Part shown: positions 38,741 to 52,129 of the stretch, in pieces
Layout of the letters: each line of letters opens with the position of its first letter
How positions within the stretch are numbered: position 1 is the first letter of the stretch
DNA from: Cranoglanis bouderius
Lineage: Eukaryota > Chordata > Actinopteri > Siluriformes > Cranoglanididae
Direction: 5' to 3'
Length of the DNA stretch: 64,000 bases
Assembly (NCBI GenBank): GCA_023630585.1
Contig: CM042552.1
Span: forward strand, 19,373,069-19,437,068
The notes under the pieces: model-generated
The model's input: only the letters and a program-made list of their open reading frames with translations
The model's database searches: none
What the model was told of the DNA's origin: nothing
Program-made: the position numbers and the translations under genes

Positions 38741-40133
38741 AGCCATCTGTATGAAGCATCTCTGCCAAAGCTGTAATCAGCCTCTCCATCACATCACGTC
38801 TCTTCCCGTTCCTGCCAAACCGACACTGATCTCCAACAGCAGTGCTCACACCTCCCGCTATCATACCTCATACCTGACTGGATTACCACTGTATCATCGT
38901 TTAGTAAGCCCCATACATCACTCAGTGTGAGCAGAGACAGAGAACTGACTGCTGTGCTGTTTTCTCAGGTTAACAAAACTGTGCAACTTGTCCACTGGGC
39001 TAATGCTATCAGACTATCTAGGCATCTGTTGAAGAACACTGTATAGGATACAAATAAGCCTCCAGTTAGAAACCGCACAGCACAATGTACAATAAGTACC
39101 TTATACAAGACGAATTATGGGGTATCTGCGTATTTGTATTCATTCTGTCTCTCCATCTCTCTGCGGATCTGCCGGTGTGACCTTCAAGCTAGAAGGAATG
39201 CTGAACCCGGTGGGTCTGACGCTACACCCTGTACTTGTGTCTGTGCATAGAGACGACTGATTTAGACAATCGTATCCCTCAGGAAATTACCCCGAACAGA
39301 GACAAACTGCTGCAATTAAGTCGCAGCAAGTGCAACGAAGGAGAGCAGAGGGATGTCCTGTGCAGCACTAGCATGAAGCGCCCGAAATAAAACCTCCACG
39401 CTTTATTTCTTAGATGGCTAATATTCCAATATATCCTTAGACATGTCTATGATTCCTAGCGTGCAGGTCTGAACATCCAGTCAATCAGGTTGAAGGTAAA
39501 TATGATGTAATCTGAGCTGCATGAATACCTGAGAGAAGGAGAGAATTCTGGGGTAATGTTTCTTTCTAATGATCTCTTTACTACACTTTTCTCCAGGGTT
39601 TTGCTTCCCAGCAGGTCCTATGACCTTCACAATGGAACTCTAGGTACCTGGTGTCATTGGAGGCTCCATCGCAGCCTAAATGGCCGCTGTTTTCAAATAA
39701 CTACTAAAACAATTTAACGGTTGCACCAAATGACATAGTTTCTAAATAGCATTAAGTGAAGTGCAACGTTCGTTGTAAATAAAACTATTCAGCCAGCTGT
39801 GTGCATCTGAAGATGGATAAGCCATTCCATGGCAATGCTGAACTTGAGGATGAACACCCCTGGCCCTACCTCAGCAAAATGTTTCAATATGCTGAAGACT
39901 AATCGCTAAGATTAACTACCCATATAATAAGTTTACCTGTTTTTATTTCTTTGTTTTTTTTCCCCCATGCTAATGCCAGGTTAGGCTCCTATCGATTACA
40001 CTAGCTAACCTGGTTGGCTAGAAATTCTAGCTAATGGTAAATATTGGTTCTGATCAATTCATTAGCAAACTACGTAGCGTCCGTCATGCACATGACCAGC
40101 AAACATACAGTGACCGAATGATGTTTTCAAGTA
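38741..40133. other. no gene recognised
   Basis: Non-coding sequence with no clear repeat or exon. Confidence 0.5.
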
Positions 40134-40480
40134 CAAACGGCACACTTGACGTTTTTCCAATCTTCAAATGTCCAGTTTCAGTGAGCCCAGTGTAGACTCA
40201 GGTTCCTTTCCTTAGAACCGGATGTGGCGGTTGTAGCCCATCCGTCATTTCGCATTCTGAGATGCTTTTCTGCTCACCGCGGTCGTAAAGAGTGCTTATA
40301 TGAGTTCCTGTCACCTCAGACCATTCTTGCCCATACTCCGCTGGCCTTTCTCAACAACAAGGTGTATGACTGCCGCTCACTGGATATTAAAAATCCGGTC
40401 CCGAGCGTGGTCACCGCAACAGAAAGATCATGTGGTGCCACCATTACACCTCCTGGTCACCTGACCATCCAGAGTTTAAT
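40134..40480. repeat. dispersed fish repeat related to the 13651-14018 element
   Basis: Phrases GACGTTTTTCCAATCTTCAA, TCGCATTCTGAGATGCTTTT, CTGCTCACCGCGGTCGTAAA and CTGCCGCTCACTGGATATTA belong to a widespread fish repeat. The left part aligns with the TTTTTCCATTCTTCAACTGT part of the element at 13.7 kb. The plus open frame across it is incidental. Confidence 0.8.
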
Positions 40481-40709
40481 CGGCAGTCTCTGCTATTTAC
40501 ATTATTCAAAGGCAACAACAACAAAGTCCAGTTTTAGATTCCTTCTTTTAGATTTTTTTTATTACTTGTGAAATTAGATTGTGAAATATGCTGAGTCCTG
40601 AAAAGACAAAAAAAACAAAAAAAAAACAAGTGTTGTAATATAACATTTTGTTTCTAGAGCACTGGTCAGAATAATTTGGTCAGGATCAAAAAATAAATTC
40701 TATTTTCCT

Positions 40710-40747
<38 letters not shown>

Positions 40748-40880
40748 TTTCTCACCGCTGCCTGCAGGTCCACTGCACACTACATGGTGCAGAATAATCA
40801 TCTTTTCTTCCTCACAGCAGTCGCCAATCCAGCAGAGCTGATGCTAAACACTGTGTGTGTGTGTGAGTGTGTGTGTGTGT

Positions 40881-40918
<38 letters not shown>
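40710..40918. repeat. (CA)n and (GT)n microsatellites
   Basis: (CA)n at 40710-40744 and (GT)n at 40852-40918, in opposite sense 110 bp apart, so they could pair as inverted repeats. Confidence 0.95.
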
Positions 40919-40919
<1 letters not shown>

Positions 40920-41468
40920 AGTGAAGTCTATAAACAGCACATGCGCCCCTGTGAAGTCGTCCAGCAGTGAGCTATACGTAGAGTTGAATTAACCGTATGT
41001 AATAGGGATTCAGACCTCAGACGTAACTACAGAATTAAGCTCTATCCCGAATTTATGTGAATGTTCCTGTTTGTCTAAAACGTGGGTCAAAGTTACAGCC
41101 CAAGCAAACGACCTCCTTCTTCCTTTTATAAGAAATTCTTCTAAAAAATAAATCCGCGTTTTCCTTAACATCAGTGAGTAGCAGCAGGTGAGAATGTTGC
41201 CATTAGTCTTGTTTTATGCAAATCATCGACAGCTCGCTATCATCTAGTAACAAATTGCTGTGCTTGTATTGTTTGTATTGGACAGCCACTGACGTGTCGG
41301 AGCAATTCATATACGTGCGAGTACAAAGCCGCCGTCCGTCTCTTTGAATCCGAAGGACTGATACAGCAGATGGAAAATCGCCACGCTATCAGCATGCTAG
41401 GACTGAACTGCCGTGTTCAAAGCTTTTTTTAGCTTTTTTGAAAAGCCTATGAATTCTGTCAGTTTTAA

Positions 41469-41745
41469 TGTCCATCCATCCATCCATCTATTTTCTATAC
41501 CGCTTATCCTACACAGGGTCGCAGGGAGCCTGGAGCCTATCCCAGGGGACACCCAACCCATCACAGGGCACAAACAAACAGGCCACGTCAATTTAGAGAT
41601 GCCAATCAGCCTACAACGCATGTCTTTGGACTGGGGGAGGAAACCGGAGTACCCGGAGGAAACCCCAGAAACACAGGAAGAGCACGCAGGGTGTGCGGTG
41701 CGACACAAACATCCTAACCACTAAACCACAATGACCCCCTCAGCT
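41469..41745 (+). repeat. dispersed teleost repeat with TCCA start
   Basis: TCCATCCATCCATCTATTTT, CTATACCGCTTATCCTACAC, AGGGTCGCAGGGAGCCTGGA, AATCAGCCTACAACGCATGT and GGAAACCGGAGTACCCGGAG form the well-known fish repeat, probably a LINE tail. Near full length here. Confidence 0.85.
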
Positions 41746-41783
41746 TTAATGTTGATTAGGAGCCTTTGAGGTGACAAGATAGT

Positions 41784-41985
41784 TACAGTGCTGTGAAAAA
41801 GTTTTTGCCCCCCCCCCATCCTGATTTCTTCTGTTTTTGTGTATATCTCGTACGAAATAGTTTTAGATTTTCAAACGGAACACAGCATAAAACAAACACA
41901 CGATACAGTTATTTATCCAACACGTATCACCCGTGTGAAAAACTAACTGCCTCCTTAAAACTTAAAAACCTGGTTGTGCCTCCTT
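41784..41985 (+). mobile_element. Tc1/mariner-type terminal fragment
   Basis: ACAGTGCTGTGAAAAAGTTT, TCCTGATTTCTTCTGTTTTT and TGTATATCTCGTACGAAATA are the terminal phrases of a common fish Tc1-like element. The other end is not found. Confidence 0.7.
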
Positions 41986-43123
41986 AGACATAACTATAGA
42001 GGAAAACACAGGTTTTAAAGGCCACACACTGTATAAGGCATTGAAGGAATTGGTGCATGTGAATAAATGACAATAAATGAACGCTATATAATTGCTTCAG
42101 GATGTCAGACAGTGTATACGAGGACAAAATCCTGGACGTCCTGCTGTTTCGTCTCTCTTGCTGTGAGTGGAGGCCTATGAAAGTGTGATTAGTCTCAAAC
42201 AAAGTAATGCCCTCCGAACATAATCTCTATGGATCTCAGCGGTGGGCCATATCGCCGAATTAGTGCAACTGCGCAAGCTGTGATCAGCAAAAAGTAGGGG
42301 GGGAAATAAGAAGAAGAAGGAAAGAAGAAAAGAAACTTGAGTGGCTTTCTATGGATGTACAGATTGAAGGGTTGATTAGCATTTATTCGCGTTCTGTTCA
42401 TTAAGTGCAAGGAAACGGGTTTCTATCTCATATGTGTTACACCGAGTTGAGTTTCTAGGGATTTTAAGGTCACTGGATTTAAGATCTAGCACCGTAAAGG
42501 ACTATAAAGGACAAGCTGCTTTAGATTCTGAGCCTGTGGCTCACTGGCATCTGAATGGGACATACACTCTGTACTGTATGTTAGAGAGTCGTAAAAGGAA
42601 ACAAGGAAGTTCCTCTCACAGTACAACATCTTCAATTAACTTTCCAGGGCTTGGAAAGATATAACACAAGGTACTTTTTTTTGTGTTGGAAGTTAAAGCT
42701 TAGTAGTTGAGGTCATGTGATGGTGTTTACTTTTCGACAGATCCACCAGTGTGCACAGCTGCCCCTGTCAATCACCCAAACTTCAACATCAGCATCACTG
42801 GTGCTCAAAGGCCATGTTATTTATAGACTGGTCTATCTGGCAGGAGATCAGGTTGGTTAGAAAATGAGAATTTTCACTGTAACTTTGTGCTTTTTGGATG
42901 TCAGTAAGTTTCACGGCTGAAGGTGAAGCCCTCAGTCATCCATCCTCAGCAGCTGATCTCCTCTCAGCAGCACAGACAAGAGCAATTTAAAGATAACATC
43001 TTCACCCTCAGCACCTGCTCCTGTGCACCGCTAACATCCCATAAAACACCACACTGAGGAGACGTGAGGGGTTCCTTTCATCCTTTTCCCTGTTATAGTG
43101 ATAGCTGATGCTGCAGGTGATAA

Positions 43124-43124
43124 T

Positions 43125-43198
<74 letters not shown>

Positions 43199-43364
43199 TA
43201 AACCTCTTTGAGTAAAATAATGGGTGCGATTAGTACACTTGTTCAGAAGGCTAAAATAGCCTAAAGATGCTGTGTTCCATCCATCCATCCATCCAACAGA
43301 ACTAAAAAAACTGCTGAGAAAAATTATGAGATCAAAATGAAACACTTCACTCAAGAGGTGCTGT

Positions 43365-43407
<43 letters not shown>
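43124..43407. repeat. (CA)n, (CCAT)n and (CT)n microsatellites
   Basis: (CA)36 at 43124-43195, a short (CCAT)n at 43277-43296 and (CT)n at 43367-43407. Confidence 0.96.
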
Positions 43408-43413
<6 letters not shown>

Positions 43414-43562
43414 ATTCAGTCCAAGAGGAGTAGGAATTGAATAAAACATTTTTTTTAAATAGTAGCGAAAAAATAAATGAATAAACAGATGCTAAGGTAA
43501 ATATGTAGCAAAATTAATAACTAGATGCAACATCATATACCTTAATGGTAATACAGGAACAC

Positions 43563-44735
43563 AGGGACAAGGTGTTGTTGGTAGGCGGAGTTATGATGGG
43601 TGGGTGTTTATGATGGTAGGTGGGGTTAGGGTGGGTGGGTGTTTATGATGATAGGCGGGGTTAGGGTGGGTGGGTGTTTATGGTGGTAGGTGGGGTTAGG
43701 GTGGGTGGGTGTTTATGGTGGTAGGCGGGGTTAGGGTGGGTGGGTGTTTATGGTTGTAGGCGGGGTTAGGGTGGGTGGGTGTTTATGGTTGTAGGCGGGG
43801 TTAGGGTGGGTGGGTGTTTATGGTTGTAGGCGGGGTTAGGGTGGGTGGGTGTTTATGGTGGTAGGTGGGGTTAGGGTGGGTGGGTGTTTATGGTGGTAGG
43901 CGGGGTTAGAGTGGGTGGGTGTTTATGGTTGTAGGCAGGGTAAGGGTGGGTGGGTGTTTATGGTGGTAGGCAGGGTTTAGGGTGGGTGGGTGTTTATGGT
44001 GGTAGGACGAGTTAGGGTGGGTGGGTGTTTATGATGGTAGGACGAGTTAGGGGTGGGTGGGTGTTTATGATGGGTAGGACGAGTTAGGGTGGGTGGGTGT
44101 TTATGGTGGTAGGACGAGTTAGGGTGGGTGGGTGTTTATGATGGTAGGACGAGTTAGGGTGGGTGGGGTGTTTATGGTGGTAGGACGAGTTAGGGTGGGT
44201 GGGTGTTTGGGTGGGTGTTTATGATGGTAGGACGAGTTAGGGTGGGTGGGTGTTTATGATGGTAGGCGGGGGTCAGGGTGGGTGGGTGTTTATGGTGGTA
44301 GGCGGGGTCAGGGTGGGTGGGTGTTTATGGTGGTAGGCGGGGTTAGGGTGGGTGGGTGTTTATGGTGGTAGGCGGGGTCAGGGTGGGTGGGTGTTTATGG
44401 TGGTAGGTGGGGTTAGGGTGGGTGGGTGTTTATGGTGGTAGGCGGGGTCAGGGTGGGTGGGTGTTTATGGTTGTAGGCGGGGTCAGGGTGGGTGGGTGTT
44501 TATGGTTGTAGGCGGGGGTCAGGGTGGGTGGGTGTTTATGGTGGTAGGCGGGGTTAGGGTGGGTGGGTCTTTATGGTGGTAGGCGGGGTTAGGGTGGGTG
44601 GGTGTTTATGGTGGTAGGTGGGGTTAGGGTGGGTGGGTGTTTATGGTGGTAGGCGGGGGTTAGGGTGGGTGGGTGTTTATGATGGTAGGACGAGTTAGGG
44701 TGGGTGGGTGTTTATGATGGTAGGTGGGGTTAGAG
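43563..44735 (+). repeat. 35-bp G-rich minisatellite, about 33 copies
   Basis: The unit reads GTGTTTATGGTGGTAGGCGG followed by GGTTAGGGTGGGTGG. Variants include GGACGAGTTAGGG and GGCGGGGTCAGGG blocks, grouped in runs. Each unit has four or more G-tracts in about 21 bp on the plus strand (GGCGGGGTTAGGGTGGGTGG). Confidence 0.96.
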
Positions 44736-44765
44736 TAATTGAGTAGTAGAGTAGTAGGCGGAGTT

Positions 44766-44767
<2 letters not shown>

Positions 44768-44843
<76 letters not shown>

Positions 44844-45120
44844 GCACCCTCCTTCTCTTTCCCTCCCCCTACCTCCCAATCTCTCTCCCTCTTTCTCCAC
44901 CTCCCTTCCCATCTCTCTTGTCTCTCTCTTTTCTCTGTCTCCCTCACTCTCTCTCCATCTCTCTCTATTTCTCTCTCCCTTTTATGTATTTTCCTCTCCA
45001 TCTTCCTCCCAATCTCTCTCTCTTTCCCCTTTGTTGTTTCTCTCTGCGTCACTCTCTGCCTCCCCCTTCCTCACATCTCTCTCTTTCTTTCTCTCTGCTG
45101 CCTGTGTCTAGTTTGTCTCT
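44768..45120. repeat. (CT)n microsatellite and pyrimidine-rich tract
   Basis: (CT)n at 44768-44842 followed by a CT-rich tract to about 45120 (CTCTCCCTCTTTCTCCACCT). Leu/Ser open frames are artefacts. Confidence 0.93.
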
Positions 45121-46266
45121 GTATTTATAGATGAAATAATTCTATAAAATATTAGAATAAATGAAAAGAGCCAACAAACTACAATTTTAAAAAAATAAAA
45201 ATCCACAAGAAATGTTCTCTTTCATAACTGCTCACGTTGAGATGATTGACAGGCCGATATGATGTAAAAAGGCTCCGTTCAAAGCCAGAGAGATGGAGAA
45301 TCGAGGGAGGAAATAATGAGACTGTCTGGGTTCATGTCTATTACACTGTAACTGTCTAATGGAGTTGTCTCTCACTCGGGGACTCGAGCGTCTGTGCCTA
45401 TTTTAAAAAGCTGGCACTGGCACTGACCTTTCCTCTCCCGATACACGACACTGAGGTAAGAGATGTGACGGTCATTGGGAATGAGGGAATCAGTGGCAGG
45501 CTTGTGAGAGCACAGGACTTTTGGCCGTTCTTGTCAAAGAAATAATGTGAGGTAATTGTGGTTTAATATCCTCCAACTGACCCCAATTACTTTGGATCAA
45601 GCCAGAGTAGCTACGTTTGCCAAAAAATCGTCTTTATGAGTCTAAATTCAATCACACTTAAATTAGCATTACGGGCTAATGGCGAAAAATTCAGCAGCTT
45701 TCGTGTCCTGGATGTCCTGTTAATGGTTCAGAATAGCGAAGTGCTACATATGGAATGGGAAATAATAAGAGAGAGAGAGAGAGAGAGAAAGAGAAAGAGA
45801 GAGAGAGAGAGCAACTCTTACAGAGAACTTTGGCTGATTAAAGGTTTCTTTGCTGGCAGGCTGCAGTAAAACAGTTGAGTTTTTGTTTTGTTTTTTTAAT
45901 AATTTTTTTTATTCTATACTTTCAATTCTTTCATCTATAATTGTTGCACCAGTGATATACTTTCAATGACTTCGGTATTAATATAAATGTAATATTACAA
46001 TATTATTGGGGGTTGGGGGGGGGGGGGGGGTCAGATAACTTCTTGCTGTGATCGTCAAGCAATTTCAGTTGATGCAACTTCCTGTGAAACATGTGACTTG
46101 TGGAATATTTTAAATATTTCACACGTGAATGTAACTAAAGTAGATGTTTTTCATAACCTGGTGTATAATGGTCAACTTTTGGAAAAGGATGAATTCACAC
46201 ATGAATGCGAAAAATGTTAATGCATGCAGTATGTACTGTATGCACAGTAAATTACTTTACATACAG
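45121..46266. other. no gene recognised
   Basis: Non-coding; short (GA)n at 45769-45812 and a G-run of about 14 at 46016-46030. Confidence 0.55.
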
Positions 46267-46842
46267 TACACACAGTGGTGCTTGAAAGTTTGTGTATTTT
46301 CTATATATCTGCATAAATATGACCTAAAACATCGTCAGATTTTCACGCAAGTCCTAAAAGTAGACTAAGAGAACCCAATTAAACAAATGAGACAAAAAAT
46401 ATTATACTTGGTCATTTATTTATTGAGGAAAACCATCCAATATTACATATCTGTGAGCCGCAAAAGTATGTGAACGTCTAGGATCAGCAGTTCGTTTCGA
46501 GGTGAAATTACAGTCAGGTGTTTTCAATCGATGGGATGACAATCAGGTGTGAGTGAGTATCATGGCACGAACAAAAGAGAAAAAGTGTTGTTGATGCTCA
46601 TCAGGCTGGAAAAGGTCACAAAACCATCTCTAAAGTGTTTGGACTCCACCGATCCACAGTCAGACAGATTGTGTACAAATTGCCACTCACAGATATATAA
46701 ATACTGGATCATTTTCCTCAGAAAATAAAGACCAAGTATAATATTTTTTGTCGCATTTGTTTCATTGGGTTCGGATGATGTTTCAGGTCATAGTTAAGCA
46801 GATATATCGAAAAATTCACAAACTTTCAAGCACCACTGTGTA
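46267..46842 (+). mobile_element. short Tc1/mariner deletion derivative
   Basis: Ends are inverted: GTGGTGCTTGAAAGTTTGTG (46275-46294) pairs with CACAAACTTTCAAGCACCAC (46817-46836), with more matches further in (TATACTTGGTC and GACCAAGTATA). TA sits at both edges. The interior keeps the transposase helix-turn-helix region on the plus strand (KGHKTISKVFGLHRSTVRQI, near 46614), then goes straight to the right end; the catalytic domain is gone. Confidence 0.9.
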
Positions 46843-48355
46843 TGTCAATGTAATAGCAGTGAGACACAATGTGGCTAAGACTAAAGTTAAAAACTGCTGG
46901 TCCCGATTCCCGAGACGAGGCTCTTAAAAGAGAGTTCAGTGAAATGCTGTCTGCCTGGGAGTCACAATAACAATCAATATTTTACAGCATCCTTCCTCCA
47001 GAATACTGAATCGGTGAGCTTTGTATTTCTTTTGTCCTGATTGCTGAAAGCAGTGTCCGACCCTCGACCAGTGACAGACCGAATGTGTCTTTTCTCTTGT
47101 CTGGAAATATGAATAATTTAGGTGTAGGAGACTGATGTGCCGGAGAAAATGTGCTCGGAAATCATACTACAGTCAGACTGAATATCTTTAGTATAACTGC
47201 ATCTAACAGGTATTTAATAAACTTGATAAACAAGTTATTACAAACAAATGGTTTTAATAAAAAACAAATACTGATACTATTGGACACAAATTCCACTTCC
47301 TCATGAAAAAATGAGAATTGTCTGTTCTGCAAAGAGAACAGGAGCTACAGTGCAAATACTGTACATGTAAAGCTGCTTTTAAACAGCTCTACATATATAG
47401 TAAGTGTTTACTTTTGCTGTTCCTAACATAACATCCCAAATAATTTCCTATAGCAATATTGTTACGCTTACATTTTGCCCTCACAGTCCCACAAATGATA
47501 GACGTATGATAAACTGGATTCGGGGATCTGCTGCGCATGACGGCGGATGAATTTGAGTTCTTCTCAGACTCTCATCGGATATTTCACAGCACTGTTCTTG
47601 CTACTGGGATTCACACTACACGATTCATAGCCTAGAAAATCAAACATGCTTGAAAATATCGGCGCTTCAGTGATTGAATTAGTCAGCATCTGGGAAATCA
47701 GGGCTAAAATCCTGTAGTGTGCCTTTGTGTAAATGGTTTTCCTCATTAAAACGATGGTATGCTAGCTTTAACGTAACCATTAGTTTAACCATATTGTTTT
47801 GCCTCCTCAGTTTGGGGCTGTCAGACCGTTGAGCTCAGTACGTTTGGTGAAGTGTGAAAGATGTTTTCGAACCTGGGAGTGGTCCAGAGCACTGATCCCT
47901 GGTCCCCTTGAAAACGGTGGTGTAGGTCTCGCTTCAACTGAACCGTGACGCGATTCACATCGGACGTGGAAGCTGCGTGCTGAGTAATGTGATTGATTCA
48001 ACTTCCTGTTTGGTGATGGTGGGGAAAGGCTTGTTATGGTGAAAGCGAACCTCCGATTGTAAGCTCCTCCCAAAAACAAGCTTAGAATTGGTCCTGGGTA
48101 CCGATTCAGGTATTCAGTACAACCTTGACGCCAGGTTCAATCTGAATACGTTTCCTAGAATAATTTGCCACTAGCTAGCATTGGCTGACGTGTAATTTTA
48201 GCTTCCTCCAATCCTCTAAAGTCTAATAAAGTTTAAGACATCAGTTCTGTTCTGGAAGGCCCAAGGTCACAAATCATCGCCTTCAGTTTTATGCTCCTTT
48301 AAACGTATTCCTTTAAATTCAAGGATAAAGCGATGATATTTCTACAACCTCTCCA
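46843..48355. other. no gene; possible MITE near 47810-48110
   Basis: At 47930-47960 TTCAACTGAACCGTGACGCG resembles 20998-21020 (TTCCACCGAACCGTGG). This hints at a shared dispersed element; boundaries are not visible. Confidence 0.45.
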
Positions 48356-48359
48356 AGGC

Positions 48360-48360
<1 letters not shown>

Positions 48361-48401
<41 letters not shown>

Positions 48402-48402
48402 A
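48361..48402. repeat. (CA)n microsatellite
   Basis: About 20 pure units. Confidence 0.95.
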
Positions 48403-51400
48403 AAACACAATTTTTACTCACTACAGACTGGTTATAAAACTGAACCTAAGAGATTTTTACACTCGAAAAAGATAAGAAAAAAAAAATCCCACTGAGACTG
48501 ATGCAAAATCTCACAGAAATCATAACTCATTTTCATCCTGTGAATGGGGATAAGGCCACACATGTTTAGTTAGGAATAAAACACATCATGTTGTGCTGTT
48601 TCAGGAAAGTAATGAGCGACAGAGTTGCATATTGATGTGGGTTTTGTTGTGTAGAAAATCACGTTATGCTACGCTCACCATGCCTTTGCATCGCTCCTGA
48701 GGACAACAGTGCTGAGACAGCATTTTTCAGAATGTGACATTAAAGCTATTGATACAGTTATCCGAGAGAGAGAGTGTCAGAACTCATTACTGCTTCGAAT
48801 GAGTTTTCCTTGCTTTGGGATTTCAACCGGTATGACCCCCATTTCCGCCAATTTGACCCCAGAATATCGCACAGTCTATGTATCTATACTGTTTGGTTTA
48901 TCTATCCTGAATGTACAGTGGTGTGTAAACAGATGCTAAAATACACACACTCTCAGCATCTTCTAAATTGCCTTGTATGCCTGAGATGTGTGACATGACT
49001 TCACTGCTGAGTGAGCCATTTATTTATTTTTTTTAGCTGGTTTATTAAGCTTGTATTAAGAAAAAAATACATAGTTTTGGTAACTTTCCATAGCAAAGCA
49101 AGTGAGATTCATGCATTTCAGTGCTAAATCTCATACCACCACAGCATGTGAGTGAAGGCAGGACAAGTGGGTAAATCTAGTCTATAGCAAAGGTCAAAGA
49201 ACAGACGGGTAACATCATTCAAGAAGTACGCATAACTGAGAAATTAGGAAAAGAAAAAGGAGCAAGTGTCTGAATGAGGAAACGTGGAACACAGGACAGT
49301 GGTACAGGGACAAGAGGGCACAATTCAAGGGCGACACATGGAACAGGTGGCCACAATCAGGTAACAAACTAATGGCATGGGACAGGACCAAGATCAAAAC
49401 AAGCAAAAAGCACATGTAGAATGTAAAACAGCACTTTGCCGCTTTTGTAAACAGTCTTTGCATTAACTCTGGTATGTGTCTACATGACTACTAGAGGTAA
49501 GTCCTACATTTATGATGGGAGATTTGTAACAATTGATTGCCCATTCTTGCCTTTGCTGAAAGCATGTCTAAAAATACGTCAATCCATGCACATGGAAACA
49601 AGCACACTGTATACCATGTGATTTAAGGTTTATAAGTGGATAAAAAAAAAAAAAAAGTTACTTCGCTAATTTGCATACTCTGTTGTTTATTTTGTCACAG
49701 TAAAGCAAAAACTAACAAAAAACTAACTTTTACCAATGACAGACCGATAAAAGTAAATAAAAAGGCACACTTTTGAAAGGATTTGAACTGATATCCATTT
49801 TACTTCCAACCAACACCATTTGAACCCATATTACATGTCAGCGGCATCAAGTCCACTTATTCTGGGTGTTTACTTGACATTTTGAGATAGACAGCCTTTC
49901 ACCTTCAGAATCAGACAATTTCCTCTCAGGATTTTTTTTTTATTTTTTATTTTTTTGCTCTATAAACAATAATTGTCCAGACCCATTCAGGCCTGAAAAG
50001 AAAAGAATGTCTTTTGATTTTTGGGGGGCTTGACTCCAAATCTCTGTGCACGCCTGCTTGGATCCATAGAAGCCTGCTTTGAACAACTTCTTTTTATTGG
50101 ATTTTCAGACCTGCCATATCTATCGAAAACCTTTGACAAAGCCAAAGCAAAAGAAATGTGTAGCAGGTTGTGTGTGGTTATTTCCGAAGCCATCTCTGAG
50201 TTTGCTGTCTGCTGAGAAACCATTAAGGTATAAACTTGGAGTCTAAAAAGCATGGAGAATGTTTTTTTTGTTTTTTTTTTGTTTTTTTAATGATTTTTTG
50301 CATATCTATTGCTCAATATTCATATCTATATCTCGATTAACTGTAAAGGAGCACTGAAACATTGCCAGGATATTCCCCAGACGAACATTGAAATTACAAT
50401 AAAATAATTTTAATTTTCTGTAACTGTAATTTACAATTTCAGTTCATTTGTAGTGCAATTGCAGTTCATACCTCTGAGGTTTCCAGATTTTTCTTATGTA
50501 GATGTGTCCAAGATGGAGTTTTTGAATATCATCTAGACCACCACTTTTAAACACAAGTACTTGACTTTAACCACCAAAAAGAATCAGCAGACAGAAAATG
50601 CGGACTGACGTTTACATAATATGATGTATGATGTATAAAAGCAAAGAAAATTATCACATTTAGCACTTGAAATATGCTTTCATTTAACAGTACGGCTTCC
50701 ACCCTCAATATTTAGCAGCTTATAAAATAGCACTTGATCCGGCACATACTATTATTTAGCATTTTATTGTTTTATATCATGCTCTGATAGTTACAGTACT
50801 CGTGGGCACAAGTTACAATATGTAATAAAAGTAAACATGCCTACAGTTTGAAGGATAAGCTGACCAAGCACTGTTCGGCTAAGCTTACAGCCCACTTTAT
50901 GAATTAACTTAATGTTATCCATAAAATTTCTGCCACTGAGATAAGTAATGTCTCAGATTAAATTGCAATATTCTCTGATGTCCTCCTTTCCTACATATAA
51001 AACCTTTGAAGTGAAGATATGAAGCCAGACACTGGCCATGTTTTTGGTAAAACCAAAAGCCAAAATGTCAGTAACAATAGTAACAAGTTTTATTTTTATC
51101 CTAGCACTAGGATCCCTTTTTGAATGCTAGCATTGGATACTTTATCATCCCCAAGTAGGCCCAAACACTGATAAGATGTCTCTTATAATCTATTCTAAAT
51201 GCATCACGGACCATTTCCCTGTTCACATGATGGCATTTCGCTGATATAGAGCCAAGGACCTGCAGGCCTTATTCTCTGGATTTCATTACCGCACACTCGG
51301 TGTGCAAATAGCAGGAGTTCCACTAAGACAAGAACAGTGATTGCTCAGAGACAATGATGCATACTGCTTATTTTCTCCTAGATTTGTGTGGCTTTCTCCT

Positions 51401-52129
51401 TAAAATGTCACAATCTGCAGCAGTCAGTAAGTTCAGTGGACCCTTTTTTATTGGTGTCATGAATCCTGGTAGAATTGCTAAGACCTTCTGCATCCAATGG
51501 CCAGTTTTCCAGCTAATCAATGTATTGAATATTAATGATTTTAACACCTAATGCTAGTAATGTAAGTGCACAAAACAATGGGAATAATGTAGATGTGTAG
51601 TGCATACTGACTTTTACACCACAGCACTGTTCAATTCTCAAATCTGACTGGTCAGATGGTGTTGATTAATTTTTAATGCATTGTCATTTCTATATTAACA
51701 ACGCATTTGCTAGCAAAAATCTGTGGATCTATGTAATGTATAACCTAAACCAAGAATCATCATCATAGTCCACCAAATCAAAATCAATCAAAGTCCACCA
51801 AATAGCAAGGATCTAGTGCTACAAATGCAAACATACTAAGACACAACAGGGACTAACATGCTAATCATGCTAATCGGGGACTTAACACAGAACAGGTGAA
51901 CACATTAGGGCAAAAAACAACTGATAGCACAGGGGCAAAGACAGAACTAGAACCAAAACAAAGGCATGTGCCAAAACAAATGAAAGTATATGGCATGAAA
52001 TTTGCATAAATGATTTCCCTTACAATCTAAACATCTCAAACATCGACTTGATTGTGTCTATAATGATGTAAATGCCATGTAGTCTAACCCAAGACTCAAA
52101 CAGCCTGACATGTTTTACATTAAATAAGA
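48403..52129. other. no gene recognised downstream of erbb4
   Basis: AT-rich non-coding sequence with short open frames only. T-rich tracts occur at 49930-49955 and 50262-50288. In mammals CPS1 lies downstream of ERBB4, but I see no CPS1-like exon here. Confidence 0.5.

Noticed and set aside
40224..40571. 115-codon plus-strand open frame
   Set aside because: It lies within a dispersed repeat that is non-coding elsewhere.
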